Source of the DNA: an uncultured Photobacterium sp.
GTDB lineage: Bacteria; Pseudomonadota; Gammaproteobacteria; Enterobacterales; Vibrionaceae
Direction of reading: 5' to 3'
Assembly: GCF_947502415.1 (NCBI RefSeq)
Contig: NZ_CANMZV010000008.1
Span: forward strand, 183,980 to 247,979
Length of the DNA stretch: 64,000 bases
Numbering within the stretch: position 1 is the first letter of the stretch; each line of letters begins with the position of its first letter. Both the position numbers and the translations under genes were made by a program. This document shows positions 46,338 to 54,560 of this stretch, piece by piece. The notes under the pieces are model-generated. The model saw nothing but the letters and a program-made list of their open reading frames with translations, searched no databases and was not told the DNA's origin.

Positions 46338-49309
46338 AACATCATAATCCCCATCATATGAATCAGGTAAATCAGCAGGTGCGATGAGTGCTTGCTATGA
46401 CCTGTTTTCTCAGTGACTTTCTTTTCATCAGGACTGATTAGCTCAAGCCGTACGGCTCCTATGCCGGCTTTGCTGTGTGGAGACGACTTCTTCCCTTGAC
46501 GTTGTTTGATTCCTTGAAGGGCTTTTTCCCATTCCTCACGTATCATACTATTGCCGTGATACAGGGTGATGGCTCGCCAAGATGACTTGGGAACCATGAA
46601 ATGGAAGGTTTTAATGAATTGGGCTAGGACATCTGGGTTATTGAAATAGATGCCTGATTTGCTTTCACTGGTGTGATTTAAGGCATAGAGAAGCATCTCT
46701 GTGATTTCTGCCTTTTGGCTGCGGTAGTTATGCCGAAGCTTTGCAATGGCTCTGTTGACGAGCTTGTTTTCTGCTGCAGATTTCAGCTTACCCGGTAGTA
46801 ATCGGTGCTCACGGGCTTCTGAGAAATGACGGGATCGCTGTTTACCTGTTTTCGTTTTCAGTGATTTGATGTAGTGGGCGTTTGCTAACCACTTGTCGAT
46901 AGTCTCTTGCTCGATGCGGTATTTGTAGGCTATCTCTTGGATACTTATCCCGTTTTCATACTGCTCCAGTACCTGATAACAAACAGGGATGCTGATTATT
47001 TTTGTGTCTGCTCCGGTGTCTACTTGAGTGGGTGTTATGCCGTCTTTCACTATTGTCTGGACAGGTGCAACTTTTAATTTCTTGATGAGGTAGGGGAGCA
47101 AGTCATTAGGTAGGTGCCGGTGGTGCCGTCTCGATGACAGCCCTAGTTGAACGGCTTGCTTTTGACTGAGGCTGTATATTGCTTTGTTGATCTTGGTGGC
47201 GGCTATCCAGTCGGAAAAATGTAAGTAGTGGGAAAACGTCATTTCCGGAGATTCATGGCCAGCAAAAGCGGCGAGGGAGTAGTATCCATTTTGCAGTGAC
47301 TTGCCTGTGATGGTATAGCGGACTTTGTGGCGTTGCTGTTTGTTGTAGGGAACGATATTAGGAATATCATTAAGTTCATCATCAAGTTCCAGCAGAAGGT
47401 GTAACCGGCTGAAGCAGCTATGCCTTAGGTGGTGAAAGACCAGATAAGATAGTCCGGAGAGTTCTTTGAGTGTTTCACTGACAAAGTTCGATACCAGGAA
47501 TGTGTCGAAAGGCTGATTGATACTCTGGCCAAAAGTGAAGACCAGGTTACCCATAGATGTGCGTGCGGTCATCTTTGATTGTAAGTGTTTACTGACTATC
47601 TGCTTTTCATGTTCAAGTAACAGAGGAAAAAGCGGCACCTTTCTTAGGCTACTGGCCGTTTTGTTATCACCGAACCGGTTTTCCCGAATATCCATCCAGC
47701 CGGTCGCGGAAGCTTCGATGTGTTTGAGCTGGAGCTTTTTCAGCTCATTCAGCCTAAGGCCGCATCGATAGGAAAGGATACATAGAGCCTGCAGGCATAT
47801 TTTCTCGGCATTATTTAAATCAATCAATTGCTGGATGTTGTTAAGTAGGGCAGAGAACAGTCCCTCATCGATAAATCCAGAGCGGGTGTGCTGTTGACCA
47901 GCATCGACATGAAAATAGCCGCTGGTGAGTTCCGGAAAGCTGTAGTTCTGGACAGCAAAGCCATGCAAATCCTTTAGCCGCATAGCGAAGTACTTCTGGG
48001 ACTTAGCGGATTTATGGCTAAAGACCAGGTTCTTGTAAAGTTGATCGATCTCTTCTGATGATAATCTTGAAAGTTCGCACTCCTGTCCAATATACAGCCA
48101 TTTCCTGGTGAGGTTTGCATTGTATTGTCTGAGGGTTGATGTGGTACATGACCATGTTTTATAGATAAACCAATGGATGAGTACCGACTCTGCTTCTGAT
48201 AGCTCGATGTTTGCGGCTAACTCTTCAAGGTTATCTCGTAAGCGGTTAGGCGAGAGCTTTTGATTTGGATTATTATCTGCAAGGCATTGCTTTATCAGTG
48301 CAGGCATACCGTTTGTTCGTCCTTTAGACGAAGTGACCAGACTTTTGCGTTCTATCGTGATGTCTTTTTTGAACTGATAGAAGTGGTTGTTTAATGCCTG
48401 ATTTACCTTTGGCTTAATAATTCGCGGGAGATTGCTTGGGGGGAGTGCGTAGGACTTTGTTCGCCCAATTCGGTACTCCACAAGCGCTTCACTGAGTTCG
48501 ACACCGTCGAAGGTTTCACAGGTGTATATTGCGGCCTTGCAGAAATCTGCCAGTGATGTGGGCAAGTGTGCTGGTGGCGTGATACCGACACATAGGGTTT
48601 TAAATAGCTCTTTTGAATTTTTTGGTGGTATCCAGTCTGTTTTATTCGTTGCTATCCATAACCTGATCAGCCCCAAAGTAACCGGATGAAAGTAACAATG
48701 GTATAGAGTCTTCGCTTCGTCATTCACATAACAATTAGTGTTGAGTTTGCTGTCCTCCAATGTGAGTGTGGCAAAGACATGGTTTTGCCAATGCTGAAGC
48801 TTGATAGGGCCTTGTATTAGCTCATGACAAAATGCAGTGATGACATATGCCGAGCACTGGCCGCTATGAAAAATCAAGGACAGTATCATTGATTGATAGA
48901 TATCGGTGGGGTCATGCAGCTTTTTACTAAGCAGGCCGTTATTGAACCACTCTTCATAGAAGCTATGAACCGCCCAGGCAGCCTTGAGCCACGGCAAAGT
49001 TCTTAACTGTGTAGGCTCTTTATGTGTGACAAGAAAGGTGGGGGGAGAAACTTTCCAGCGGAATTGTTCCCGGTAGCGCTTAACCGTTCTTATTGCAGTA
49101 TTAAAGGCCTGGCGGTAGTCGCTCTGGGTGCCAAATGTTTTTTCTAATTCACTGATAAATTTAAGCCAGCTGTTTTCGAACAATTCGGGGGTAGGTTGAT
49201 TTCTGGGGTTTGGGAAGTACTTGTCCAGCAGTTGCAGAGTATGTCGTTTGACATTTTCGATAGTTTTTAGTCGATTGGATTCTCGCGCCTCGATACCGAT
49301 ACTTACCAT
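46328..49309 (-). CDS. Large tyrosine-recombinase-like protein, third gene of trio
   Basis: 993 residues, far longer than a normal ~400-residue integrase. The C-terminal half holds a DNA breaking-rejoining catalytic domain: R in YRCGLRLNELKKL (about 515), H-x-x-R in FHHLRHSCFS (about 625), H in AFAGHESPE (about 684) and a tyrosine in TFSHYLHFSDW (about 695), so the set looks complete. An HTH-like segment (GISIQEIAYKYRIEQETIDKWL) lies after the catalytic part. It overlaps the previous gene by 7 bp. Size, order and place at the island end resemble the GmtX/GmtY/GmtZ trio of GMT islands; I cannot align them here. Confidence 0.8.
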   Translation of the reverse strand: MVSIGIEARESNRLKTIENVKRHTLQLLDKYFPNPRNQPTPELFENSWLKFISELEKTFGTQSDYRQAFNTAIRTVKRYREQFRWKVSPPTFLVTHKEPTQLRTLPWLKAAWAVHSFYEEWFNNGLLSKKLHDPTDIYQSMILSLIFHSGQCSAYVITAFCHELIQGPIKLQHWQNHVFATLTLEDSKLNTNCYVNDEAKTLYHCYFHPVTLGLIRLWIATNKTDWIPPKNSKELFKTLCVGITPPAHLPTSLADFCKAAIYTCETFDGVELSEALVEYRIGRTKSYALPPSNLPRIIKPKVNQALNNHFYQFKKDITIERKSLVTSSKGRTNGMPALIKQCLADNNPNQKLSPNRLRDNLEELAANIELSEAESVLIHWFIYKTWSCTTSTLRQYNANLTRKWLYIGQECELSRLSSEEIDQLYKNLVFSHKSAKSQKYFAMRLKDLHGFAVQNYSFPELTSGYFHVDAGQQHTRSGFIDEGLFSALLNNIQQLIDLNNAEKICLQALCILSYRCGLRLNELKKLQLKHIEASATGWMDIRENRFGDNKTASSLRKVPLFPLLLEHEKQIVSKHLQSKMTARTSMGNLVFTFGQSINQPFDTFLVSNFVSETLKELSGLSYLVFHHLRHSCFSRLHLLLELDDELNDIPNIVPYNKQQRHKVRYTITGKSLQNGYYSLAAFAGHESPEMTFSHYLHFSDWIAATKINKAIYSLSQKQAVQLGLSSRRHHRHLPNDLLPYLIKKLKVAPVQTIVKDGITPTQVDTGADTKIISIPVCYQVLEQYENGISIQEIAYKYRIEQETIDKWLANAHYIKSLKTKTGKQRSRHFSEAREHRLLPGKLKSAAENKLVNRAIAKLRHNYRSQKAEITEMLLYALNHTSESKSGIYFNNPDVLAQFIKTFHFMVPKSSWRAITLYHGNSMIREEWEKALQGIKQRQGKKSSPHSKAGIGAVRLELISPDEKKVTEKTGHSKHSSHLLIYLIHMMGIMMLKL

Positions 49310-51540
49310 ATGTTTCCCTCTATACCGATTTCAATCAGGTGGTTATTTATCTCTTGGCTAATTTTTCTCATTTGCTTTCTGTCTAGGTGGCTGAATTGAT
49401 TGAAAGCATGCTTTCCCGTGCCCTGGTGTCCCATCCAGGCTGAAATCAACTCTGACGGGATACCTTTCTCGAGTAATAATGAGCGGATATGATGTCGAGG
49501 CCAGTTAGGCTGCAGGGGGAAAATGGGATCAACCAATGCGATGAAGGCTGAGGGAATGGTTTCCTGGATTTGGTCTTTTTCTCGGTAAAAGAAAAGATGC
49601 TCCTGACTGTTGAGGACGGAATGGTATCTGAAGCTGATAGTTTGGTTTGCACTGCCATAGTGTATGGCGGTTTGTTCAACGTATGTTAAGTACCGCTCTA
49701 ATACTTCCAGAGCGGTTTTGGGGAGTATTATGACTCGGCTGCAATCGCCGGTACTTTTCTCTTTGTCTGAAATCCAGCATTCGCCCGTCGCTAAATGAAA
49801 GTGCTCTAACTTACCGAACCACCCAGTCACCGGACGGTAACCACAGGCAAGTCCCATTATTAATTGGGTATATAGGGTCACCAGGTTGTGGCATTCCTCA
49901 GAAAACTTCAAAGATGGATTGTGCAATGACTGTTTAATCTGCTTATTGAGGTGACTAAACAGTGAGTTGAGGATGTTTGTTTGGATGTGTAGTGGTGAGC
50001 CGATAAGCATATTATCCTGGGCTGCTACATCGTTCAAAATGCCCAATTCTGGCTTTTGGCTAACAGAGGCAATGAACTTGATATAGCGCTGATAGGTATG
50101 AAGGATGCTTGAGTAAGGCAGTTGAGTATAGAACAGGGCAGGAACAGCCCTGATATCTGTGCCACAGATGATTTCAATGATTACAGGATCAATTTCTTCT
50201 TGTGATAGTTTTTGTTTGAGGTGGCCGCTGATTTTGGTGAGTGTGATATGGGTATGGTGTTTTCGGTTGATGGCCTGTAGGTAGGCTTTTATCTCCTTTT
50301 CCCCAACATCAGGAAATCGAAAGCTGTTTCTCCCTTGCGTAAGCAGTTTGGAAAGGGGGAGTGACAGATTATCTGAGACCTTTTCTATGATGGGGTGTAA
50401 TTCTGTTCTGAGTTTGTGGGTGGGCAGATTGTGCTTCCGTTTAAAGCCACAGACTGACTTGTGAGTAGATCGCTGAACCTTTGTTTTTCTAACTTGCTCA
50501 ACTGTGTTACCCATTAAAAGCATCAGCATGAGTAGCTTTGCTTTACCCTCTTCATTGGCATCGCCAACCTCAATGGTTTTGAGACAGGCCTGTATTAGAC
50601 ATGCAACTTCAAAGTTGGTGAACGTGTAAATATCGCACGGAAGATGCATATTCTTCTTTCTGATACGTGCCTGAATAGCACGGGCTTTCATGACTTCCAG
50701 GCTGTAGTCTTTGTTGATGCTGGATGGGCTAGTAACGATAGTTAGACTACGGCTATCGTTTCCTAAACCGTCTTCATCTTGCCAGATTTCATTTTTCCTG
50801 GGGCCGAAATGAAGTTGCTTAATTTCGATGAGGGAATCTCCCTCGTCATTCAAGTATTGTCTTGGACTGACAGTTAATGTACCCGCTTGTAGGAACTGTT
50901 TGGTGGTAACGGATCTCGTATATCCTTCGGACCATTGAAAGCTGGCTTGGTATGGTCGGTGATAGTGCTCAAGTTGATTGATAATACGGGTTGACTGAAT
51001 GGGGGACTTTTCTCTATCTGTCAGTTGGGTAAATTGTTTAACAAGCTCGGGGAAAGAGTACTTATTAATGTCTGGAAGATAACCTGCCATTGCTTCTCTT
51101 TGGCCATTGGCAAAGAGCCGTACTTCATCACAGATTGCTTTGACTTTAGCGTCATGTTTACCCATGAAGCTTAATCGAGTAATGCTGAGTAATGTTAAAG
51201 CTTTGTATTGGTCAAATTTGGCTCTGTCGTAAGAAGTACGAAGTAAGGTTGATGCCGCAAAAGCAGGGATATATTTAACGCCTAATTGCCGGCTGTCAGC
51301 TATTTTGTGTAGGACTAATTCTGGAGAAAGTGATGTTGGTTGTTTTCTGTCCAGGGATTCATTTAGCAGAAAGGATAGCTCGCCAAAATGATTACTGTGA
51401 TGCGATGCTAATAGGTTACATAGACGAATGACTTCTTCAGCTATAGCTGCATTTTCATAAGCAGAGAATGGAAATAGTTTCTTAAAGAAAGCATCAATAT
51501 TTCTAGCTTTGAATCTTTCTTCAATCTCTTTCCTATTCAT
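49303..51540 (-). CDS. Tyrosine-recombinase-like protein lacking the usual nucleophile, second of trio
   Basis: 745 residues. The C-terminal ~200 residues have the recombinase pattern: R in LACGYRPVTGW (about 566), H-x-x-R in PRHHIRSLLLE (about 685) and GH in AWMGHQGTG (about 704). Where the nucleophilic Tyr is expected the sequence is HAFNQFSHLDR, with Phe, so this subunit may be catalytically inactive or use another residue. The N-terminal ~500 residues are unassigned. It overlaps both trio neighbours (8 and 7 bp), so the three are one translational unit. Likely works as a complex with the 993-residue protein. Confidence 0.8.
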   Translation of the reverse strand: MNRKEIEERFKARNIDAFFKKLFPFSAYENAAIAEEVIRLCNLLASHHSNHFGELSFLLNESLDRKQPTSLSPELVLHKIADSRQLGVKYIPAFAASTLLRTSYDRAKFDQYKALTLLSITRLSFMGKHDAKVKAICDEVRLFANGQREAMAGYLPDINKYSFPELVKQFTQLTDREKSPIQSTRIINQLEHYHRPYQASFQWSEGYTRSVTTKQFLQAGTLTVSPRQYLNDEGDSLIEIKQLHFGPRKNEIWQDEDGLGNDSRSLTIVTSPSSINKDYSLEVMKARAIQARIRKKNMHLPCDIYTFTNFEVACLIQACLKTIEVGDANEEGKAKLLMLMLLMGNTVEQVRKTKVQRSTHKSVCGFKRKHNLPTHKLRTELHPIIEKVSDNLSLPLSKLLTQGRNSFRFPDVGEKEIKAYLQAINRKHHTHITLTKISGHLKQKLSQEEIDPVIIEIICGTDIRAVPALFYTQLPYSSILHTYQRYIKFIASVSQKPELGILNDVAAQDNMLIGSPLHIQTNILNSLFSHLNKQIKQSLHNPSLKFSEECHNLVTLYTQLIMGLACGYRPVTGWFGKLEHFHLATGECWISDKEKSTGDCSRVIILPKTALEVLERYLTYVEQTAIHYGSANQTISFRYHSVLNSQEHLFFYREKDQIQETIPSAFIALVDPIFPLQPNWPRHHIRSLLLEKGIPSELISAWMGHQGTGKHAFNQFSHLDRKQMRKISQEINNHLIEIGIEGNIW

Positions 51541-52111
51541 CAGTACCCTCCTTGATCAGCATATCAAAAATGGATGGTGGAGATTGTGGCTCGCAATTAT
51601 TGGTATCTGATTCTCGACTTTTTTGCCGTGCTAATCCGCTGCGTGATAGTGATGTCCACCTGGCTAATTGAGGCTGACTAATTTTATTCTTACTACTCAA
51701 AAGTTGAACAAGTTCATTGGGGGCGAACTGGTTAAAATGTCTTCTAAAGGATTCGATTTGCTGAGGCTGTAACGATGATAGGAGAGTCCGTGTAACGTTA
51801 ACCCATACGCGCAATTGAATATCATCGTCCGTTATATCTCGGTGAGCAATAATTATACACTTTTCAAAATTTGTATTTGATAAGTCAAAACCGAAATATT
51901 CAAATCCTGAAAACAGCAGCACTTTCCCTCTTTCTTGCTCTACCGCATGGAGTGTTGAGTATTGGTTCAGTGTTCGTAATACGTCGATAGTGAACAGTGT
52001 TTTATCGAAGAGGAATGCCTGGTTATTAAAGAAATCAAACGCTGATTTTGCAGCCGGGTGAACGCTGATTGATAACTTTTTCTTGTCTCGGTCAGGTATG
52101 ATCTTGGCCAT
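51533..52111 (-). CDS. Small first protein of the recombinase trio
   Basis: 192 residues starting MAKIIPDRDKKKLSISVHPA. AAGGA lies ~10 bases before the ATG at 52111. No recombinase motif is seen; a C-terminal segment (ISQPQLARWTSLSRSGLARQ) looks like a helix-turn-helix. It is the promoter-proximal gene, with the 10-bp palindrome aatgtacatt (52135-52144) just upstream as a candidate operator. It may be the DNA-binding or regulatory member of the trio (GmtX-like by position). Confidence 0.7.
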   Translation of the reverse strand: MAKIIPDRDKKKLSISVHPAAKSAFDFFNNQAFLFDKTLFTIDVLRTLNQYSTLHAVEQERGKVLLFSGFEYFGFDLSNTNFEKCIIIAHRDITDDDIQLRVWVNVTRTLLSSLQPQQIESFRRHFNQFAPNELVQLLSSKNKISQPQLARWTSLSRSGLARQKSRESDTNNCEPQSPPSIFDMLIKEGTDE

Positions 52112-52295
52112 AATCGCACATCCTTAGTGCTAAAAATGTACATTCAGTATACGAAACTAGGTGACCATTTTTGTGATAAATCCGCAATAACTGGCTTTTT
52201 ATGGGGTTTTATGGATGTATCGGTTTGATAAATAACTTATTGAATAATATGGGGTTGACGCTTAATGTCGATCTTAAGTCACGGGTGGGTATAAT

Positions 52296-52342
<47 letters not shown>

Positions 52343-52353
52343 AATTCTTTAGG

Positions 52354-52381
52354 AAAAGCCCACACTTAGGTGTGGGCTTTT
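52354..52381 (+). terminator. Probable original tRNA-Gly terminator, displaced by the island
   Basis: Perfect 12-bp stem aaaagcccacac / gtgtgggctttt with loop ttag, 11 bp past attR. A strong hairpin directly after the tRNA 3' end is what the uninterrupted tRNA gene would have had. The region before it (52112-52295) holds the trio promoter region and no gene; 52382-52528 also shows none. Confidence 0.85.
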
Positions 52382-52528
52382 CTGTATGCGGTAAAAATAC
52401 GGTAAGTTTTGAAACATCCCGCGTTATCAGGAAATTAAACAAAACCTTTAAAAATAGTAAGTTATTTCAAAAAAAGCAAAGTAACCTAACAACACATAAC
52501 ATTGACTGCGTTGGTCTGCTACTAACTA

Positions 52529-52738
52529 CTAAGGTAGTAAATCTGATGGTGCGCACTCAAGCGCCTTTGCTAACTGGTAAAGCTTCTCAAGTGTTACATT
52601 GACCTTTCCCCTTTCGATCCGTCCCATATAACTTCTATCAATACCTGTAATAAATGCTAGGTGCTCCTGGGAAATGCCTTTTTCTTTACGAATCTTCCGA
52701 ACTAACAAACCAAATTCAATTGCAAGATCTTTGTTCAT
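52529..52738 (-). CDS. XRE-family HTH regulator outside the island
   Basis: 69 residues from the ATG at 52738 (an upstream in-frame ATG at 52768 would place the start inside the operator). It is a single compact HTH_XRE domain: KIRKEKGISQEHLAFITGID, then RSYMGRIERGKVNVTLEKLYQLAKAL, close to restriction-modification controller and SinR-type repressors. The inverted repeat at 52748-52786 lies 10-48 bp upstream and overlaps the -35 box of the divergent gene, so it likely represses both directions. Confidence 0.88.
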   Translation of the reverse strand: MNKDLAIEFGLLVRKIRKEKGISQEHLAFITGIDRSYMGRIERGKVNVTLEKLYQLAKALECAPSDLLP

Positions 52739-52747
52739 CAATAACTT

Positions 52748-52810
52748 ATCAAGTTGCAAACATAACACTGACTATCTCAACTTGATGTATAGATGACCAC
52801 GGACTATAAT
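52748..52810 (+). promoter_or_regulatory. Promoter with operator-like inverted repeat
   Basis: A near-consensus sigma-70 promoter faces right: TTGATG at 52782-52787, 17-bp spacer, TATAAT at 52805-52810, 25 bp before the ATG at 52836. The 9-bp inverted repeat atcaagttg (52748-52756) / caacttgat (52778-52786) has its right arm on the -35 box, a position suited to repression by the adjacent XRE protein. Confidence 0.75.
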
Positions 52811-52835
52811 CCTCTTTTTTGTTAATAATATCAAT

Positions 52836-53402
52836 ATGTTTACGCATAAACCCGAAATTACAGTTCGTAATGAGTTTTACCAAGCTTTGAAAGGAGTCGA
52901 CTCGTTCACAATTCTCGATTTAACGCAGAGTTATCTGCAGCAGCTTAATGTTCCTGTAAATCGACAAACTGCAAAAGCATATGTTGCACGAAAAGTAAGG
53001 CTGTTAGTTGAAAATAACCTTCTCACGATTTCTCATAAAGGCAAATTTGGCCGATTTATCTACCAAAAAGTAAATGATATGCATGAGTCAATTTGGATAT
53101 TAAAGTATGCAGATGGAAGCAGTACAAAATTGACTCGCACTGACAAATTGCCATTTTGGATGCGTGATAAAAGCACAGAGCTAGATCTCGAAATGCTCTT
53201 ACTCGAGTGTGAGAACACTTTTCAAGATTTAGAAGAAGAACTGATAGCATATGAGGGCTTGTGTACTCAAAATCCAGCAATATCAAGTACTCTCTCGCTA
53301 TTTAAAAGTGAGCACGATAAAAAACTTGCTACTTTATCGACTAAAATTAATGCTCTTAAAGCTGCTATAGAATATGTAAAAAAGAACAATGGTCATTGTT
53401 AG
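52836..53402 (+). CDS. Hypothetical protein, winged-HTH-like with C-terminal coiled coil
   Basis: 188 residues. The N-terminal ~85 residues look like a winged helix (LDLTQSYLQQLNVPVNRQTA ... RLLVENNLLTISHKGKFGRF). The C-terminal ~70 residues are acidic and then heptad-like (KLATLSTKINALKAAIEYVK), probably a coiled coil for dimerisation. No good ribosome site precedes the ATG although the promoter is strong. Controlled by the divergent XRE gene. It may be a regulator; function not recognised. Confidence 0.7.
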   Translation: MFTHKPEITVRNEFYQALKGVDSFTILDLTQSYLQQLNVPVNRQTAKAYVARKVRLLVENNLLTISHKGKFGRFIYQKVNDMHESIWILKYADGSSTKLTRTDKLPFWMRDKSTELDLEMLLLECENTFQDLEEELIAYEGLCTQNPAISSTLSLFKSEHDKKLATLSTKINALKAAIEYVKKNNGHC

Positions 53403-53497
53403 CCGTATTCTTGCCATTATCTACTCCCGTAGGTTGTTGAGCTAAGATACTTAATGGTTACGAAAGCTTAGTTCTTTATAATGAGGAATCAAGATCA

Positions 53498-54007
53498 ATG
53501 CATTTAGACAACCTGAAATTATTACAACATAAGCTTCAAGAGAAGAAAGCGGCCTTCATCGCTGACCACGATTTTCTACTGACTAATGAGCTATCGTCTT
53601 ATTGTGCAGATATCACATCCCTTATCCAGCTCAATCAAATTCTATGCATGGAAGTAAATGGTATGAGGCAGTTCCCGACTTTTCAGTTTACTGATGAAGG
53701 TGTTGTTCATGAAGTGCTTAAATTATGCTTGCCGCGTTTATTGAATTCAGGTAGAAGCGCTTGGGACATCTGTTTCTGGCTCTATCAAGAATTAAGCGTA
53801 ACACTCAGACGTACGGATCCTGACGCTGCAAGATTAAAAGACGTTTCATTCGAGGAGATGCTTGAGCTAGGCAAGCAAGCGAAAGAGCAGACAGAGCGAT
53901 ATATAGGACGACCGATTGATGCAGTTAGAAAAGGAAACGACGAAGTCTTTTTAGCTTGCGTTGAGCATCTGTTGAACCCTGATTATCGTGAAATACCTAA
54001 GTTATAG
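53498..54007 (+). CDS. Hypothetical protein
   Basis: 169 residues, helical and acidic, starting MHLDNLKLLQHKLQEKKAAF. It has a potential DNA- or protein-binding helical core (HEVLKLCLPRLLNSGRSAWD) and no signal or membrane segment. GAGGAA precedes the ATG. It follows the previous gene by 95 bp, perhaps in one transcript. I do not recognise the family. Confidence 0.7.
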   Translation: MHLDNLKLLQHKLQEKKAAFIADHDFLLTNELSSYCADITSLIQLNQILCMEVNGMRQFPTFQFTDEGVVHEVLKLCLPRLLNSGRSAWDICFWLYQELSVTLRRTDPDAARLKDVSFEEMLELGKQAKEQTERYIGRPIDAVRKGNDEVFLACVEHLLNPDYREIPKL

Positions 54008-54560
54008 AGTAGTGTGTGGTCATCTTGCACATGTCGAAGTGGTAAAGCTAATTTGGTCACTTAGTTAGAGGTAACTTTTGATACTTTTACTAATTTGACT
54101 TCTATCGAATTAAGTCGAAATTTTAACGAAGTTTGTCTAGTACCAAGTCAATGAGTCATAGCTGACTCATGATTGTCCCTCACAAGTAATTGAAAGCTTT
54201 GTTTACTGCACGTTTTAATTTCAAGCTATTAAGCGCAATCGCTTATTTTTGAAGCGCTGGTGCTGCCTATTGTGATCCGGACACTTTAGGAATTGTTTTG
54301 TGGCAAATCAGCGTATCGGTGGTAGCAATGAGAACTGGAAAAAGACGAGTGGTTACTACTACAGGATGATATCAGAAATCGTAATCTTGGATAAAAAACG
54401 AGCATCTTTATGCTCAACCTAGTGCTTAGCTCGTCAATATGAACTCAATTCTTGACAAGTATTCGAGTTATATTAATGATCTGCCGATCATTAAAACTTT
54501 AAAGCTAGCTAGGTCATTATCAAAGGTGTAACTAGTTGTTCAGTAGTAACGGAGTAAGGT
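54008..54560. other. Intergenic region upstream of the GT/RibA-NADAR operon
   Basis: 553 bp, AT-rich. Its last ~110 bp carry the promoter/operator candidate at 54452-54493. Upstream I see only a 38-codon open frame starting at 54300 (GTG) without a ribosome site, not accepted as a gene. Confidence 0.5.
54452..54493 (+). promoter_or_regulatory. Candidate promoter with perfect palindromic operator
   Basis: A consensus -35 TTGACA (54452-54457) is followed after 16 bp by a weak -10 TAATGA (54474-54479). The -10 is the first part of a perfect inverted repeat taatgatc-tgcc-gatcatta (54474-54493). Binding there would block RNA polymerase. The operon start is 67 bp further downstream. Confidence 0.6.

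Noticed and set aside
54300..54416. 38-codon open frame (VANQRIGGSNENWKK) upstream of the GT operon
   Set aside because: Too short, GTG start without a ribosome site, no similarity I recognise.
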